Shown: piece by piece, positions 44,687 through 53,418 of the stretch
How the letters are laid out: every line of letters starts with the position of its first letter
Position numbering within the stretch: the stretch's first letter is position 1
NCBI GenBank assembly: GCA_021773075.1
Contig: JAJFKT010000004.1
Location: 222,873 to 286,872 of the forward strand
From: Woeseiaceae bacterium
GTDB lineage: Bacteria > Pseudomonadota > Gammaproteobacteria > Steroidobacterales > Woeseiaceae
Reading direction: 5' to 3'
Length of the DNA: 64,000 bases
The notes under the pieces: generated by a model
What the model was told of the DNA's origin: nothing
Databases searched by the model: none
What the model saw: the letters and a program-made list of their open reading frames with translations, nothing else
Program-made: the position numbers and the translations under genes

Positions 44687-45787
44687 TTATTCGTGTGCAA
44701 ACCAACGCGAGAACGCGAGTTCAGAAGCGCGAGGTTCCGTAAAGTAACGGTCCAGCCGTACTGATTGATTATTAGCCGTGGTGTATTGTGCCTGGCTCGC
44801 TCCGGGCACGATTCCAAGCAATCCACGCTGTCCGACGTAAGGTACGCTGACACGCGATGTCATTCCACGTGTGCCAACGGACGCGCTTCGCTCCTTGCCG
44901 CGTAATGGCGCCAATGCTCGCTCCAATTCGACATTTGGTTGGCGCGACACCAGCACGAAGACTGTCTCGACACCCCGCGCGTCGTCTAGTCCGTATAGCT
45001 GATCGTTTGGCAGTCGTATTTTGCGATTAGCCTGAACAGGATTGTTGAACCCAGGAACCTCAGGATACGGAAACAGCGTTTGCGCCCAACCGGTCGCGTC
45101 AATGTTGACGACGTAGACATAGGCCCTCTCTGTGGCAGAAAAAGCGATACCAAATCGGTCCCCTGCTCCGGGCCGGTTGATGCTATCACTCAGTCTGTCG
45201 CCATCCGACATTTCGGAAAGACGCCCACCTTGTGACTTGATCAAAACAAAGTCGATTGCCAGCGCACCACGTGCCGGTACTACCGATTCTGATGGGTCCG
45301 GAAACGGGCTACCCCATTGTTCCCAGGAGTTTCCGCCAGCCGGATTGCCTGGGTTGTCGGTTTGAACAGACGAGTAGTCCGGCGTGGATTCAGGATACGG
45401 ATCAACCCCGGCAGATGCCCAATCAACCGGATTCTCTTCACCATCCGGATACGCTGCTCCATCCGGATACTCAGAATCAGCCGGATACTCAGAATCAGCC
45501 GGATACTCCGAGCCGCCCGGGTACTGAGGATAGCCGGGATATCCAGCGCCGCCAGCGACCTCGTACTCGGGTTGACGCTGAATCTCTTTACCCGTAAATG
45601 ACGTGTACAAAGTGTCAACGGTGCTTACGTATGCGCCCGTGTAATTGAGCGCCGCAACCTGCAGTGCCGTCCCTGTAAATTTTTTGACTTTGGCCCAATC
45701 GACGCCGCCGGTCGCCGTACAGCCAATTCCAAGGACGAGCGTGAGGCTAAGCGCTATGATTTTCCTGTAGTTTCGAATAGCTGGCAT
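44687..45787 (-). CDS. DUF4384 lipoprotein-like protein with Tyr-Pro repeats
   Basis: The 366-residue protein begins with MPAIRNYRKIIALSLTLVLGIGCTATGG, a leader ending in a lipobox-like GIGC. A low-complexity stretch (about 80-125) of EYPADSEYP-like units follows. A DUF4384 domain comes next (about 200-300), with SINRPGAGDRFGIAFSATERAYVYVVNIDATGWAQTLFPYPE. A GGAGGGAG site lies before the ATG at 45787, which decides the start. It is directly upstream of the second caspase gene, ending one base before its start. It probably supplies a binding module for it. Confidence 0.82.
   Translation of the reverse strand: MPAIRNYRKIIALSLTLVLGIGCTATGGVDWAKVKKFTGTALQVAALNYTGAYVSTVDTLYTSFTGKEIQRQPEYEVAGGAGYPGYPQYPGGSEYPADSEYPADSEYPDGAAYPDGEENPVDWASAGVDPYPESTPDYSSVQTDNPGNPAGGNSWEQWGSPFPDPSESVVPARGALAIDFVLIKSQGGRLSEMSDGDRLSDSINRPGAGDRFGIAFSATERAYVYVVNIDATGWAQTLFPYPEVPGFNNPVQANRKIRLPNDQLYGLDDARGVETVFVLVSRQPNVELERALAPLRGKERSASVGTRGMTSRVSVPYVGQRGLLGIVPGASQAQYTTANNQSVRLDRYFTEPRASELAFSRWFAHE
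45447..45518. repeat. 18-bp tandem repeats inside the DUF4384 gene
   Basis: Four units of 18 bases lie head to tail. Units at 45465-45482 and 45483-45500 are identical (ggatactcagaatcagcc), and the flanking two are degenerate. They encode, on the reverse strand, six-residue units ending in Glu/Ala-Tyr-Pro. Such in-frame repeats can change in number by slippage, altering linker length. Confidence 0.75.
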
Positions 45788-46075
45788 GGTTCGACTCCCT
45801 CCAGATTGCAGATGTATTGCAACATCAATCATCACGCGTATCGTCCTTAACCGCCTGATGCTTCCTTTAAGAAAGCTTGATCATTGTTTCCTGTGCTGGC
45901 GACACCGCTTTTATGGCCCACGGAATACTACAATTTGCCCAGTCATGACTAAATCGAATAAGCGAGGCAGGTCGCAAAAAGCAAGCGGCGTATGAACTTT
46001 GACTAAGCTATGGCCTAATGAGGAATCCTGACACTGCTCTGATAGTAATATGAGGAAAATCTCCGTGGCCCGCGA

Positions 46076-48313
46076 ATGGCGAATTCCGCTTTAGAATCCA
46101 GTCCGTTCAGACTGGGTCGGTTTCTGGTGCAACCGGAGCTGCGCACGCTGAGTGAAGGCGAAACCACTATTCACCTTGAACCCAAGGTGATGAACGTGCT
46201 TCTCGTACTCGCTGATCGTGCCGGCCACGTCGTGCCCCGGCAGGAGTTTCATGATCGCGTTTGGCCGAACGCCGTTGTTGGTGACGAGGTGTTATCACGC
46301 TGCATATATCAGCTTCGCACGTATTTCGGCGACAACAGCCAAACTCAGAAATTCATCCTGACCGTCCCTAAGCACGGTTACAAATTGTTGGTAGTGCCAA
46401 CCGCCACGGATGATGAAAACGCCGGCGACAAAATCAAATCTGTTGCGCGCTCGCGGTGGGCAGTACGGGTTGCTTTTGCGGGCCTCGCGCTCGCTGCATT
46501 GATTCTGCTTACCGTGAATTTGCGTGCACCACCGGTTTCGAATTCACCCCGTCCGAGTGTTACTGCGGCAACTGACCCGCCGGGAATCGTTGTCATTCCG
46601 TATTCTGACCTTAGCCAAGATGGTGACAGGCGCTATTTCAGCGAGGGCATAACGGAGGATTTGCTCATCGGCCTCGGTCAAATTGACGGATTGCGCGTTA
46701 TTGGCAGAGAGTCGGCTGCTCGACTAATGGAATACGGCACGGGGCCTGCTGAGATTGGGACGACGCTCAACGTCGATGCGATGTTGACGGGCAGCGTTCA
46801 ATTTGATGGCGACAGGTTACGAGTCAGTAATCGACTGATTGATACGAAAACTGGCGAGCAGTTATGGTCAGAAAGTTTTGACGGAACTGTGCATGACATT
46901 TTTGATATTGAAGACGAGATTACTCGCTCTGTTGTGACGGAACTGCAGATTCGCTTAGTTGACGAAACATCTGAACTCAGAGTGAGGCGCTCCACTGAAG
47001 TCGATCAGGCATACAAGCTTTATCTTGAAGGACATTTCTATCTAAACCAACGTAGCTCGGGCGCACTCAAACAGTCGATCGATTTCTTCAATCAGGCACT
47101 CGCCGCCGATCCTGACTTTCCGCTTGCGTACAGTTGCTTGGCCGACGCCCATATGTTGCTTTCACAATACGGTGGCCTGGCACGTGAAGAAGCGACTTTG
47201 GTCGCGAATAAGGCTATTGATGACGCACTGAAGATCGATCCGGACCTTGCTGAAGCACACGCATCACGCGGTCTTGTACTACTGCACAACGAGCGCTACG
47301 ACGAAGCGACAACATCCCTGCGGACCGCGGCGGCGCTCGACCCAGGCTACATGCCAGCGCACCTTTGGTTGGGTCGCGCGCTCGATATGCAATCGCAATT
47401 CAGTCAGGGCTTAGCGGCCTACAGACGTGCACTTGAGCTCGACCCGCTGTCTCCGATTGCCAATATGAATGTGGGCCGGATGCTAACCCTGGGTGGAAGG
47501 ACAACGGAGGCCGATGAGCGATTTGAGGTGGCTATCAAGTACGGCAAGGACTTCGCCAACTTGTACTGGGCGCTAGGGTACAACGAATACCTACGTGGCA
47601 ACCTTGAGAATGCTGCGGTGCAATTAAATAATGCAATCGATTTTGGGTTGACGGACCAAGTACAAATCTTAGCGATGCTGGCAATGATCGATATTGACCT
47701 GGGCGATTTTGAGGCGGCCGAACTCTATGTTGCCTCCGCCGACAGCGTCGATACGGATTCCTACCTATCCGTTATGGCGCGCTATCGGTTGATGCTCGCG
47801 CGCGAAGAGTATGCCGAACTTGAACAATACTTGCTTGCGGTCGCCGAACAGCTGCCGCACCGACAAGATATTGTATTTCGGGCGGCATCATTAGCAGTGT
47901 GGCAGGGAAATAACGAAACGGCACTGGAGCTTTTTGACCGCGGCCTCGCGAATTCGACGAACGCTGATCTTCTCTACATCTGGGAGTATTCCTGGGGATC
48001 ATTAGCCGCACTTGATCTCGCCCATGCTTATAAGGAAACGGGTCAGCTGTCCAAACAAGAAAAAATGCTGGAGATGATTGACACCTTTATGCAGCAACAA
48101 GCCGACCGCGGAATCGCAACTCCACCGACACACTACGTGCGTGCAGTTTGGCACGCGCAACGGAACGAACTCGATGTAGCATTACGAGAACTTGCGTTAG
48201 CGAAGTCTTTAGGCTGGTCCGGAATTTGGTTGGCACGTTTCGACCCACGAATAGCAAACCTCCGGGCGATGCCTGAGTTTCACGAGTTACTCAGCGACCT
48301 TGATATTACTTAA
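46076..48313 (+). CDS. Winged-helix membrane regulator with TPR repeats (CadC-like)
   Basis: The 745-residue protein has an OmpR/PhoB-type winged helix at 10-105 (LEPKVMNVLLVLADRAGHVVPRQEFHDRVWPNAVVGDEVLSRCIYQLR and FILTVPKHGYKL). One membrane helix lies at about 128-148. A TolB/FlgO-like segment (about 165-290) has VVIPYSDLSQDGDRRYFSEGITEDLL. Several TPR units follow to the C-terminus. This is the layout of CadC-like one-component membrane regulators. It is divergent from the caspase/DUF4384 genes and is the likely regulator of that locus, though this is inferred from position. Confidence 0.87.
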   Translation: MANSALESSPFRLGRFLVQPELRTLSEGETTIHLEPKVMNVLLVLADRAGHVVPRQEFHDRVWPNAVVGDEVLSRCIYQLRTYFGDNSQTQKFILTVPKHGYKLLVVPTATDDENAGDKIKSVARSRWAVRVAFAGLALAALILLTVNLRAPPVSNSPRPSVTAATDPPGIVVIPYSDLSQDGDRRYFSEGITEDLLIGLGQIDGLRVIGRESAARLMEYGTGPAEIGTTLNVDAMLTGSVQFDGDRLRVSNRLIDTKTGEQLWSESFDGTVHDIFDIEDEITRSVVTELQIRLVDETSELRVRRSTEVDQAYKLYLEGHFYLNQRSSGALKQSIDFFNQALAADPDFPLAYSCLADAHMLLSQYGGLAREEATLVANKAIDDALKIDPDLAEAHASRGLVLLHNERYDEATTSLRTAAALDPGYMPAHLWLGRALDMQSQFSQGLAAYRRALELDPLSPIANMNVGRMLTLGGRTTEADERFEVAIKYGKDFANLYWALGYNEYLRGNLENAAVQLNNAIDFGLTDQVQILAMLAMIDIDLGDFEAAELYVASADSVDTDSYLSVMARYRLMLAREEYAELEQYLLAVAEQLPHRQDIVFRAASLAVWQGNNETALELFDRGLANSTNADLLYIWEYSWGSLAALDLAHAYKETGQLSKQEKMLEMIDTFMQQQADRGIATPPTHYVRAVWHAQRNELDVALRELALAKSLGWSGIWLARFDPRIANLRAMPEFHELLSDLDIT

Positions 48314-48329
48314 TCGCCACACACACGTA

Positions 48330-48348
48330 TTATCGGAGAACTCGATAA
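48330..48348. terminator. Weak hairpin between convergent genes
   Basis: TTATCG at 48330-48335 pairs with CGATAA at 48343-48348 around a 7-base loop. A short T-run (gacttttgg) follows on the forward strand. It lies between the stop of the TPR regulator and the stop of recQ. The stem is only 6 bases, so terminator function is uncertain. Confidence 0.3.
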
Positions 48349-48357
48349 GACTTTTGG

Positions 48358-50154
48358 TCAACACTGCTGCCGAATAATCTCCAGAAACTGCTCACCGTAT
48401 CGATCCAGCTTCGTTTGCCCGATACCACTGATATCCAACATCGCAGATTCAGACTGCGGGCGAAACTGCAACATTTCGTGCAAGGTCTTGTCGTGGAAAA
48501 TCACGTACGCAGGCACGCCGTGCTCGCTCGCGAGCGACTGGCGACATTCTCGCAGCGCCTCCCACAAGTCCTGATCTTTTGTCGCTACTGTGCGTGTAGG
48601 ACTCGACCTTCTCGCTACCGCGGCGGGCAACTTCGGGTCCTCACGAAACTGCAGTAGTGTTTCGCCGCGAAGAACGCCGCGACTGGTATCAGTAAGCACC
48701 AACGCGCCGAAGCGCTCGGCGTCGGCCCGCAGGTGGCCGGCGACCACTAACTGACGCGTAACAGATCGCCAGGTGGCAGACGCCCTGTCCTGCCCGATCC
48801 CAAAGACGCTGAGTTGCTCATGACCATGCTGCTCCACTTTATCCGTCGCTTTACCGAGCAACACATCAACAATGTGTGCAGCACCGAATCGCTGCCCGGT
48901 TCGATAGATGGCTGAAAGTAGCTTTTGTGCTGCTTGTGTCCCGTCCCAGGAAGCGGCAGGCATTAAGCAACCGTCGCAGTTGCCGCAATCCTCGGCCAGC
49001 GAATCGCCAAAATACGCCAGCAATGGTCGACGCCGGCAACCGGTGACCTCGCACCATCCCAACAGTGCATCGAGTTTGTAGCGTTCGTAGCGTTTGTAGT
49101 CTTCACCGGCCACGGACTCGTCCAACATCTGCCGCAAACGTACAACGTCCTGCAAACCATAAACCATCCAGGCCGCAGCCGGCTCGCCGTCACGACCGGC
49201 CCGGCCCGTTTCCTGATAGTAGGACTCCATACTCTTCGGCAGATCAAAATGTACAACGAAACGAACATTTGGTTTGTCGATGCCCATGCCGAAAGCTATC
49301 GTCGCGACGATGATCAGTCCTTCCTCGGCAAGAAAGCGGCGTTGATTCTCCCGCCGGACCTCGGGATCGAGGCCCGCGTGGTAGGGCAGCGCTTCAAATC
49401 CCTGTTCGCACAACTGAGCTGCGACACTCTCGGTTTTCTTTCGCGACAAGCAATAGATGATGCCAGCCTCACCGCGACGTTTCTGCAGAAACTTCGACAG
49501 CTGCCGCTTGGCATCCGTTTTCACTTGCACGGCGTAACTGATGTTTTCACGGTCGAATGGCGCGACAAAAATACCGGGCTCATTCAGCTCGAGTCGCGTA
49601 AGGATTTCTGTGCGTGTTCTGTCCGTTGCCGTGGCGGTCACTGCCATCCGCGGCACGCCCGGGAACAACGTGCCGAGTTCACACAAGGAAAGATAGTCAT
49701 GACGAAAATCATGGCCCCATTGCGACACACAGTGCGCCTCATCAATCGCAATCAGGGAAATGGGTATCTCACGCAACAAGGCCCGCGTCTGCTCGGTGGC
49801 CAAACGCTCAGGTGCAATATACAGAAGCTGTAACTCGCCGCGTCTCAGCATGGCAGTAACGGCCCGCATTTCATCGAATGACTGGCTGGAGTTGAGAAAC
49901 TCCGCCGCAATACCGACCTCATTCAGCGCCGTAACCTGATCCTGCATCAGTGCGATGAGCGGGGAGATGACGAGCCCGGTACCCTCTCGCAGAATGGCAG
50001 GAATCTGATAGCACAAGGACTTGCCGCCGCCTGTTGGCATGATTACGAGGGAATCACGGCCATCCAGAGCAGCGTCGATAATCGTCTGCTGGTCGCCCCT
50101 GAAGTTGTGGTAGCCGAATACGTCTTTTAGTAATGTCTGAGGTGAAGAGTTCAC
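48358..50154 (-). CDS. recQ: ATP-dependent DNA helicase RecQ
   Basis: The protein has the full RecQ layout. The helicase core has [38 protein letters not shown] (Walker A) and [19 protein letters not shown] (DEAH and aromatic-rich loop). The zinc-binding RQC region has [25 protein letters not shown]. An HRDC domain ends the protein (about 510-598). It unwinds DNA 3' to 5' in recombination and fork repair. The start is not certain: GTG at 50154 gives the usual N-terminal length, while GTG at 50184 or a longer frame to 50268 is possible. None has a good ribosome site. Confidence 0.95.
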   Translation of the reverse strand: MNSSPQTLLKDVFGYHNFRGDQQTIIDAALDGRDSLVIMPTGGGKSLCYQIPAILREGTGLVISPLIALMQDQVTALNEVGIAAEFLNSSQSFDEMRAVTAMLRRGELQLLYIAPERLATEQTRALLREIPISLIAIDEAHCVSQWGHDFRHDYLSLCELGTLFPGVPRMAVTATATDRTRTEILTRLELNEPGIFVAPFDRENISYAVQVKTDAKRQLSKFLQKRRGEAGIIYCLSRKKTESVAAQLCEQGFEALPYHAGLDPEVRRENQRRFLAEEGLIIVATIAFGMGIDKPNVRFVVHFDLPKSMESYYQETGRAGRDGEPAAAWMVYGLQDVVRLRQMLDESVAGEDYKRYERYKLDALLGWCEVTGCRRRPLLAYFGDSLAEDCGNCDGCLMPAASWDGTQAAQKLLSAIYRTGQRFGAAHIVDVLLGKATDKVEQHGHEQLSVFGIGQDRASATWRSVTRQLVVAGHLRADAERFGALVLTDTSRGVLRGETLLQFREDPKLPAAVARRSSPTRTVATKDQDLWEALRECRQSLASEHGVPAYVIFHDKTLHEMLQFRPQSESAMLDISGIGQTKLDRYGEQFLEIIRQQC

Positions 50155-50253
50155 GAGCGAATGATCAGGGATCGCGACCTGCACCGCAATAATCAATTTT
50201 GGGCAATTTGCAGTAGAGTTGTTCGCTAGGGATTCGAAAGCAGGAGAACCAGC

Positions 50254-50637
50254 ATGACAATTGAACAATCAGTCAGCATTGAGGCGAGCGCCGCGAAAGT
50301 GTATAGCGCGCTGACGTCAGCCGATCAGTTCGGCCAAGCAACCGGCGCGCCAGCGGAAATCACAACCGACGAAGGCGGCGCTTTCCTGCTGTTCGGCGGC
50401 GAGATAAATGGACGTCATATCGAACTGATTCCTGGCCAACGTATTGTGCAGGCCTGGCGTGTCACAAACATGTGGCCCGACGGTGTGTACTCGATTGTTC
50501 GATTCGACCTCGAAGCCTCGGGTGACACAACCATCCTCAGCCTGACACACACGGGTTACCCGGAAGATGCGGCTGGACACCTCGAGCCGGGCTGGCACAA
50601 GATGTATTGGGAACCGCTTAAGGCATATCTCCAGTAA
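50254..50637 (+). CDS. SRPBCC-fold (AHSA1-type) protein
   Basis: The 127-residue protein starts [35 protein letters not shown]. It continues with [30 protein letters not shown] and ends [17 protein letters not shown]. This is the START-like AHSA1 pattern, a fold with a deep cavity for lipophilic ligands. The exact ligand is unknown. A CAGGAGAA ribosome site precedes the ATG. It is divergent from recQ. Confidence 0.87.
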   Translation: MTIEQSVSIEASAAKVYSALTSADQFGQATGAPAEITTDEGGAFLLFGGEINGRHIELIPGQRIVQAWRVTNMWPDGVYSIVRFDLEASGDTTILSLTHTGYPEDAAGHLEPGWHKMYWEPLKAYLQ

Positions 50638-50651
50638 TCCAGCCTCGATTG

Positions 50652-50701
50652 GGCACTGACAAATTAAGCTCTTGGTCAGGCGCTGTTAATTTGTCGGCAC
50701 C
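50652..50701. repeat. 50-bp IS6-end-like inverted repeat element
   Basis: GGCACTGACAAATTAA at 50652-50667 and TTAATTTGTCGGCACC at 50686-50701 are inverted copies (13 of 16 bases match). The left arm plus next base resembles the sequence at 63306-63322, where an IS6-type element begins (15 of 17 bases). This looks like a tiny relic with two IS ends and no gene. Confidence 0.5.
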
Positions 50702-50707
50702 AAAGAA

Positions 50708-50731
50708 GGTGGTCGTCCGAAAACGACCACC
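50708..50731. terminator. Hairpin between convergent SRPBCC and YHS genes
   Basis: GGTGGTCGT (50708-50716) pairs perfectly with ACGACCACC (50723-50731) around a 6-base loop. It sits between two converging stops, so it may stop transcription from both sides. A weak T-rich run (ttcttt) follows on the reverse strand only. Confidence 0.55.
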
Positions 50732-50744
50732 GAGGTCACATCAC

Positions 50745-51197
50745 CTAAAGGGATGCCGGATCTTTGTCCTCAATCTCGCGCCAGTTTGCATCCGCGCTCT
50801 TGATTCGGCCGGGTACGTCTTTCAGCCAATCCGACTGAATGCTGGTGTCCAGATTCAGGTACAGCCTGCCGTCAACGACACGCCATACTTCCGGATCGCC
50901 AATGAATTTCTTGCCAACGGATGCGCCGAACGCGCAATAGCCGCCATACGCTGGTGCATATTTCTCAGGGTTGCTCTCAAATAGTTTCTGATTGTCCGCA
51001 CTGGAAAATTGATAAGTAGCACCGTCGTGAATCGAGACAAAATGTCCATTGCCGCGGACCGGCCGTTTACCAGCTTGGTAGGAGACGACGTCGTAGCCCT
51101 GCACAGCCGGGGTGCTGTTCGTGTAATCGGACGCCGTTGCATTGCCGGCGAAGCCGAATAAGACAACGAGTGCCATTAATGTTGATCTGAGTTTCAT
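50745..51197 (-). CDS. Exported YHS-domain protein
   Basis: The 150-residue protein has a signal peptide (MKLRSTLMALVVLFGFAGNATA). A YHS-type domain follows, with QGYDVVSYQAGKRPVRGNGHFVSIHDGATYQFSSADNQKLFESNPEKYAPAYGGYCAFG. This short domain is often linked with metal or copper handling. An AAGGAAA site precedes the ATG at 51197. It is divergent from a TetR gene, with two operator-like palindromes in between, so it is the probable target of that repressor. Confidence 0.88.
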   Translation of the reverse strand: MKLRSTLMALVVLFGFAGNATASDYTNSTPAVQGYDVVSYQAGKRPVRGNGHFVSIHDGATYQFSSADNQKLFESNPEKYAPAYGGYCAFGASVGKKFIGDPEVWRVVDGRLYLNLDTSIQSDWLKDVPGRIKSADANWREIEDKDPASL

Positions 51198-51268
51198 TGT
51201 GTATTTCCTTAGGTTGGTGAAATTGATGGGGCTTAGGTTTGGCATAGCATCGATACTTAAACTTAGCT

Positions 51269-51292
51269 CAAGTAAACAGATCGGTTTACTTG
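51269..51292. promoter_or_regulatory. TetR operator candidate 1 (perfect palindrome)
   Basis: CAAGTAAAC (51269-51277) and GTTTACTTG (51284-51292) form a perfect inverted repeat with a 6-base spacer AGATCG. It lies in the 247-base divergent region of the YHS and TetR genes. The core GTAAACAGATC recurs 12 bases downstream at candidate 2. Confidence 0.7.
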
Positions 51293-51304
51293 GGAAATGC
51301 GAAT

Positions 51305-51324
51305 GTAAACAGATCTGTGTATAC
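51305..51324. promoter_or_regulatory. TetR operator candidate 2
   Basis: The stretch gtaaacagatctgtgtatac contains the perfect palindrome ACAGATCTGT (51309-51318) and shares GTAAACAGATC with the first operator. TATACT at 51320-51325 could be a -10 box for the TetR gene, so binding here would block it. Confidence 0.6.
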
Positions 51325-51444
51325 TGTCAAGGATTTTTTCGAGAAATATTCGACAAACGTAAGAAAATATGTGCAATAAGCCTATTATTAGGACGTTTCA
51401 GCGGGACCAGTCCCAATACTCGAAGTAACAGAACGGTGTATTTT

Positions 51445-52011
51445 ATGTCATCAAAGCGACAGAACTTAGTGGATACCGCGATCGAGTTGTTCTCGGCTCA
51501 CGGCTATCACGGGACCGGCATCGATCGGATTGCCGAGGAGGCAAAGGTCTCCAAAAAGACCATGTACCATCACTTTCGGTCCAAGGAAGAGTTGATTCTT
51601 GCGGCGCTACGACATCACGACGGGCGCTTCCGGAACGAGTTCATGAAGGCCGTGGACAATAGCGGAGAGACGGCGTATGACCGTCTATTGGCCATTTTTG
51701 ATGTTGCTCACGCCTGGTTTTCGGATAACAAATTTTATGGATGCATGTTCATCAACGCGATCGGTGAGTATTCCGAACCAGACAGCGCTATTCGAGAAGT
51801 GTGCAAGGAGTACAAGCGCCTCACGCTTTCCTATATCGAAGAATTGACGGAGGCCGCGAATATTCCGGATGCACATGCAGTCGCCACAACCATTGCGATA
51901 TTGCTGGAGGGCTCAATTGTTACCTCACAAGTCGCCGGCACGCCGAACGCGGCCGAAACCGCAAGATTGGCAACTAAAGTAATATTGGACAATGCACTGT
52001 CCAGATCTTGA
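51445..52011 (+). CDS. TetR/AcrR-family regulator
   Basis: The 188-residue protein has the TetR helix-turn-helix (LVDTAIELFSAHGYHGTGIDRIAEEAKVSKKTMYHHFRSKEELI). A helical ligand domain with HAWFSDNKFYGCMFINAIGEYS follows. The ATG at 51445 is at the usual domain start; the frame is open upstream to 51142 but runs through the operator region and the YHS start. It probably represses itself and the divergent YHS gene through the two palindromes. Confidence 0.92.
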   Translation: MSSKRQNLVDTAIELFSAHGYHGTGIDRIAEEAKVSKKTMYHHFRSKEELILAALRHHDGRFRNEFMKAVDNSGETAYDRLLAIFDVAHAWFSDNKFYGCMFINAIGEYSEPDSAIREVCKEYKRLTLSYIEELTEAANIPDAHAVATTIAILLEGSIVTSQVAGTPNAAETARLATKVILDNALSRS

Positions 52012-52191
52012 GCCGGTAATTTTCTCAAGTCCTGAAGTCGATGCGAGAAAGATGATGGCCGGATAGAACCGGGCTCTGCTGGTCTTGGACTCGCGCGTAC
52101 GTAAGGTGCTACGAAATACCGAGTCGCCCATGTATGCTCTGTCCTGACAAAACCGAATGGGCTAATTAACTATAGCAACCGAGAAGCTGGC

Positions 52192-53418
52192 GTGATTAGA
52201 GTCGTCTTTTATTCAGTTCTCGCTGTACTGATTTCTGCAACAATCGTCTACGCGCAGAGTGGAACTAAAAGTGCGGATGCCGTTTTCGCGGTTGCGCCTG
52301 ATATCTTGCCCGACCCAGAATCGTTGCGAAAGTTGAAGGAAGAAATTTCTGACGCGTCGGCTGAGCAAATTTTTGCCGTACATCTCTTGTTCGATGAACC
52401 GGTTAGTATTGAGGAAATGCACACCGCCTCGCTGCAGCTTCGCATTCCCCGAGTTCTCGCCTACATCGAATACGGCCCCCTTATCGACGATCGGCCACGC
52501 AATTTGATACTTTTAGGGCTAGGCGAGATGTACGCCAGCGAGGCGGCGCAGCGGCATACGCGATGTCGTGCACTGATTTCAGTCAGTTATGGTGAGACGA
52601 ATGAGCTTCGTGATCAACCAATCGGAGACTGGGTGATCAGCAAGTTTCAGGTTCAGGGAACGGCCCACGCAATTCGAGAATTACAGTCCGGCTCCATTCT
52701 TCCTGCCGCTCGAGTTGTGGATGGCCAGTCTACGAAACTGGAACACGTTCAGATACTCGCGGCCTATACTCGCGACGAGCTTAGCAAGAAGATCGACATT
52801 CCCTCCAACTTAAACGCGCCAGATGAGTGTGAGCAGGACGTGGCACCCATTGATGCACCTATTTTGGTCGCAGGAATGGATCCGTCATTGCGACAACCAC
52901 CTTGGCTGGAAGATGACGACTTTCGAAAATACGCATTTCGGGTTCTAGGGACGCTACCTCCCGATTCGGCTGTGACAATTCAACTCAAACTGGATTTTCC
53001 GGCAGACATTGATGTGCTTGCGTCGCTCGTTTGGCAATACGGGATTGACGGAATGAGTGCCGAGCTGGTGCCCGAGCGTAGTGACAAACGAATGTTAGTT
53101 ACTTCAGCGCTCAGCATTCATGGTGAATCTCTCGGAGACCAAGTCAAGCGAGCAAGGTGTCAAATGCGTTGGGGCGATGGCCCCGAAACCAGGAGTGAGT
53201 GGTATGCCGACTGGATAAGCGCCTCTATGTCGTTGGACAAGGCATGGGTATTTCTTTCGTATCCACGATTCTCCCAGGCCAGGATCGTTGGGCGGTTTCC
53301 ACGTCATGATCTGGGGCGGCTAACTTCTTACTTCGAACGATCATCAAACAAAATAATCGAGGTGCCTGAGAAATACGAGATTCCTGTGGGGTGCGATGAC
53401 TTCTATGAGCATCCGTAA
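52192..53418 (+). CDS. Exported protein with duplicated domain, unknown function
   Basis: I do not recognise the family. The 408-residue protein has a signal peptide (IRVVFYSVLAVLISATIVYAQ). Two halves follow with the same order of parts. The first has EQIFAVHLLFDEPVSIEEM, then RHTRCRALISVSYG and GDWVISKF. The second has AVTIQLKLDFPADIDVLA, then KRARCQMRWGDG and ADWISASMSL. This suggests a domain of about 170 residues in tandem, each with one conserved Cys. The start is GTG. The gene is isolated, between the TetR gene and a gap with a tRNA relic. Confidence 0.68.
   Translation: MIRVVFYSVLAVLISATIVYAQSGTKSADAVFAVAPDILPDPESLRKLKEEISDASAEQIFAVHLLFDEPVSIEEMHTASLQLRIPRVLAYIEYGPLIDDRPRNLILLGLGEMYASEAAQRHTRCRALISVSYGETNELRDQPIGDWVISKFQVQGTAHAIRELQSGSILPAARVVDGQSTKLEHVQILAAYTRDELSKKIDIPSNLNAPDECEQDVAPIDAPILVAGMDPSLRQPPWLEDDDFRKYAFRVLGTLPPDSAVTIQLKLDFPADIDVLASLVWQYGIDGMSAELVPERSDKRMLVTSALSIHGESLGDQVKRARCQMRWGDGPETRSEWYADWISASMSLDKAWVFLSYPRFSQARIVGRFPRHDLGRLTSYFERSSNKIIEVPEKYEIPVGCDDFYEHP

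Noticed and set aside
48334..48349. 16-base exact match (tcggagaactcgataa) with a site near 63400
   Set aside because: In a window of this size one such match can arise by chance, and the second copy lies inside the IS6 transposase frame.
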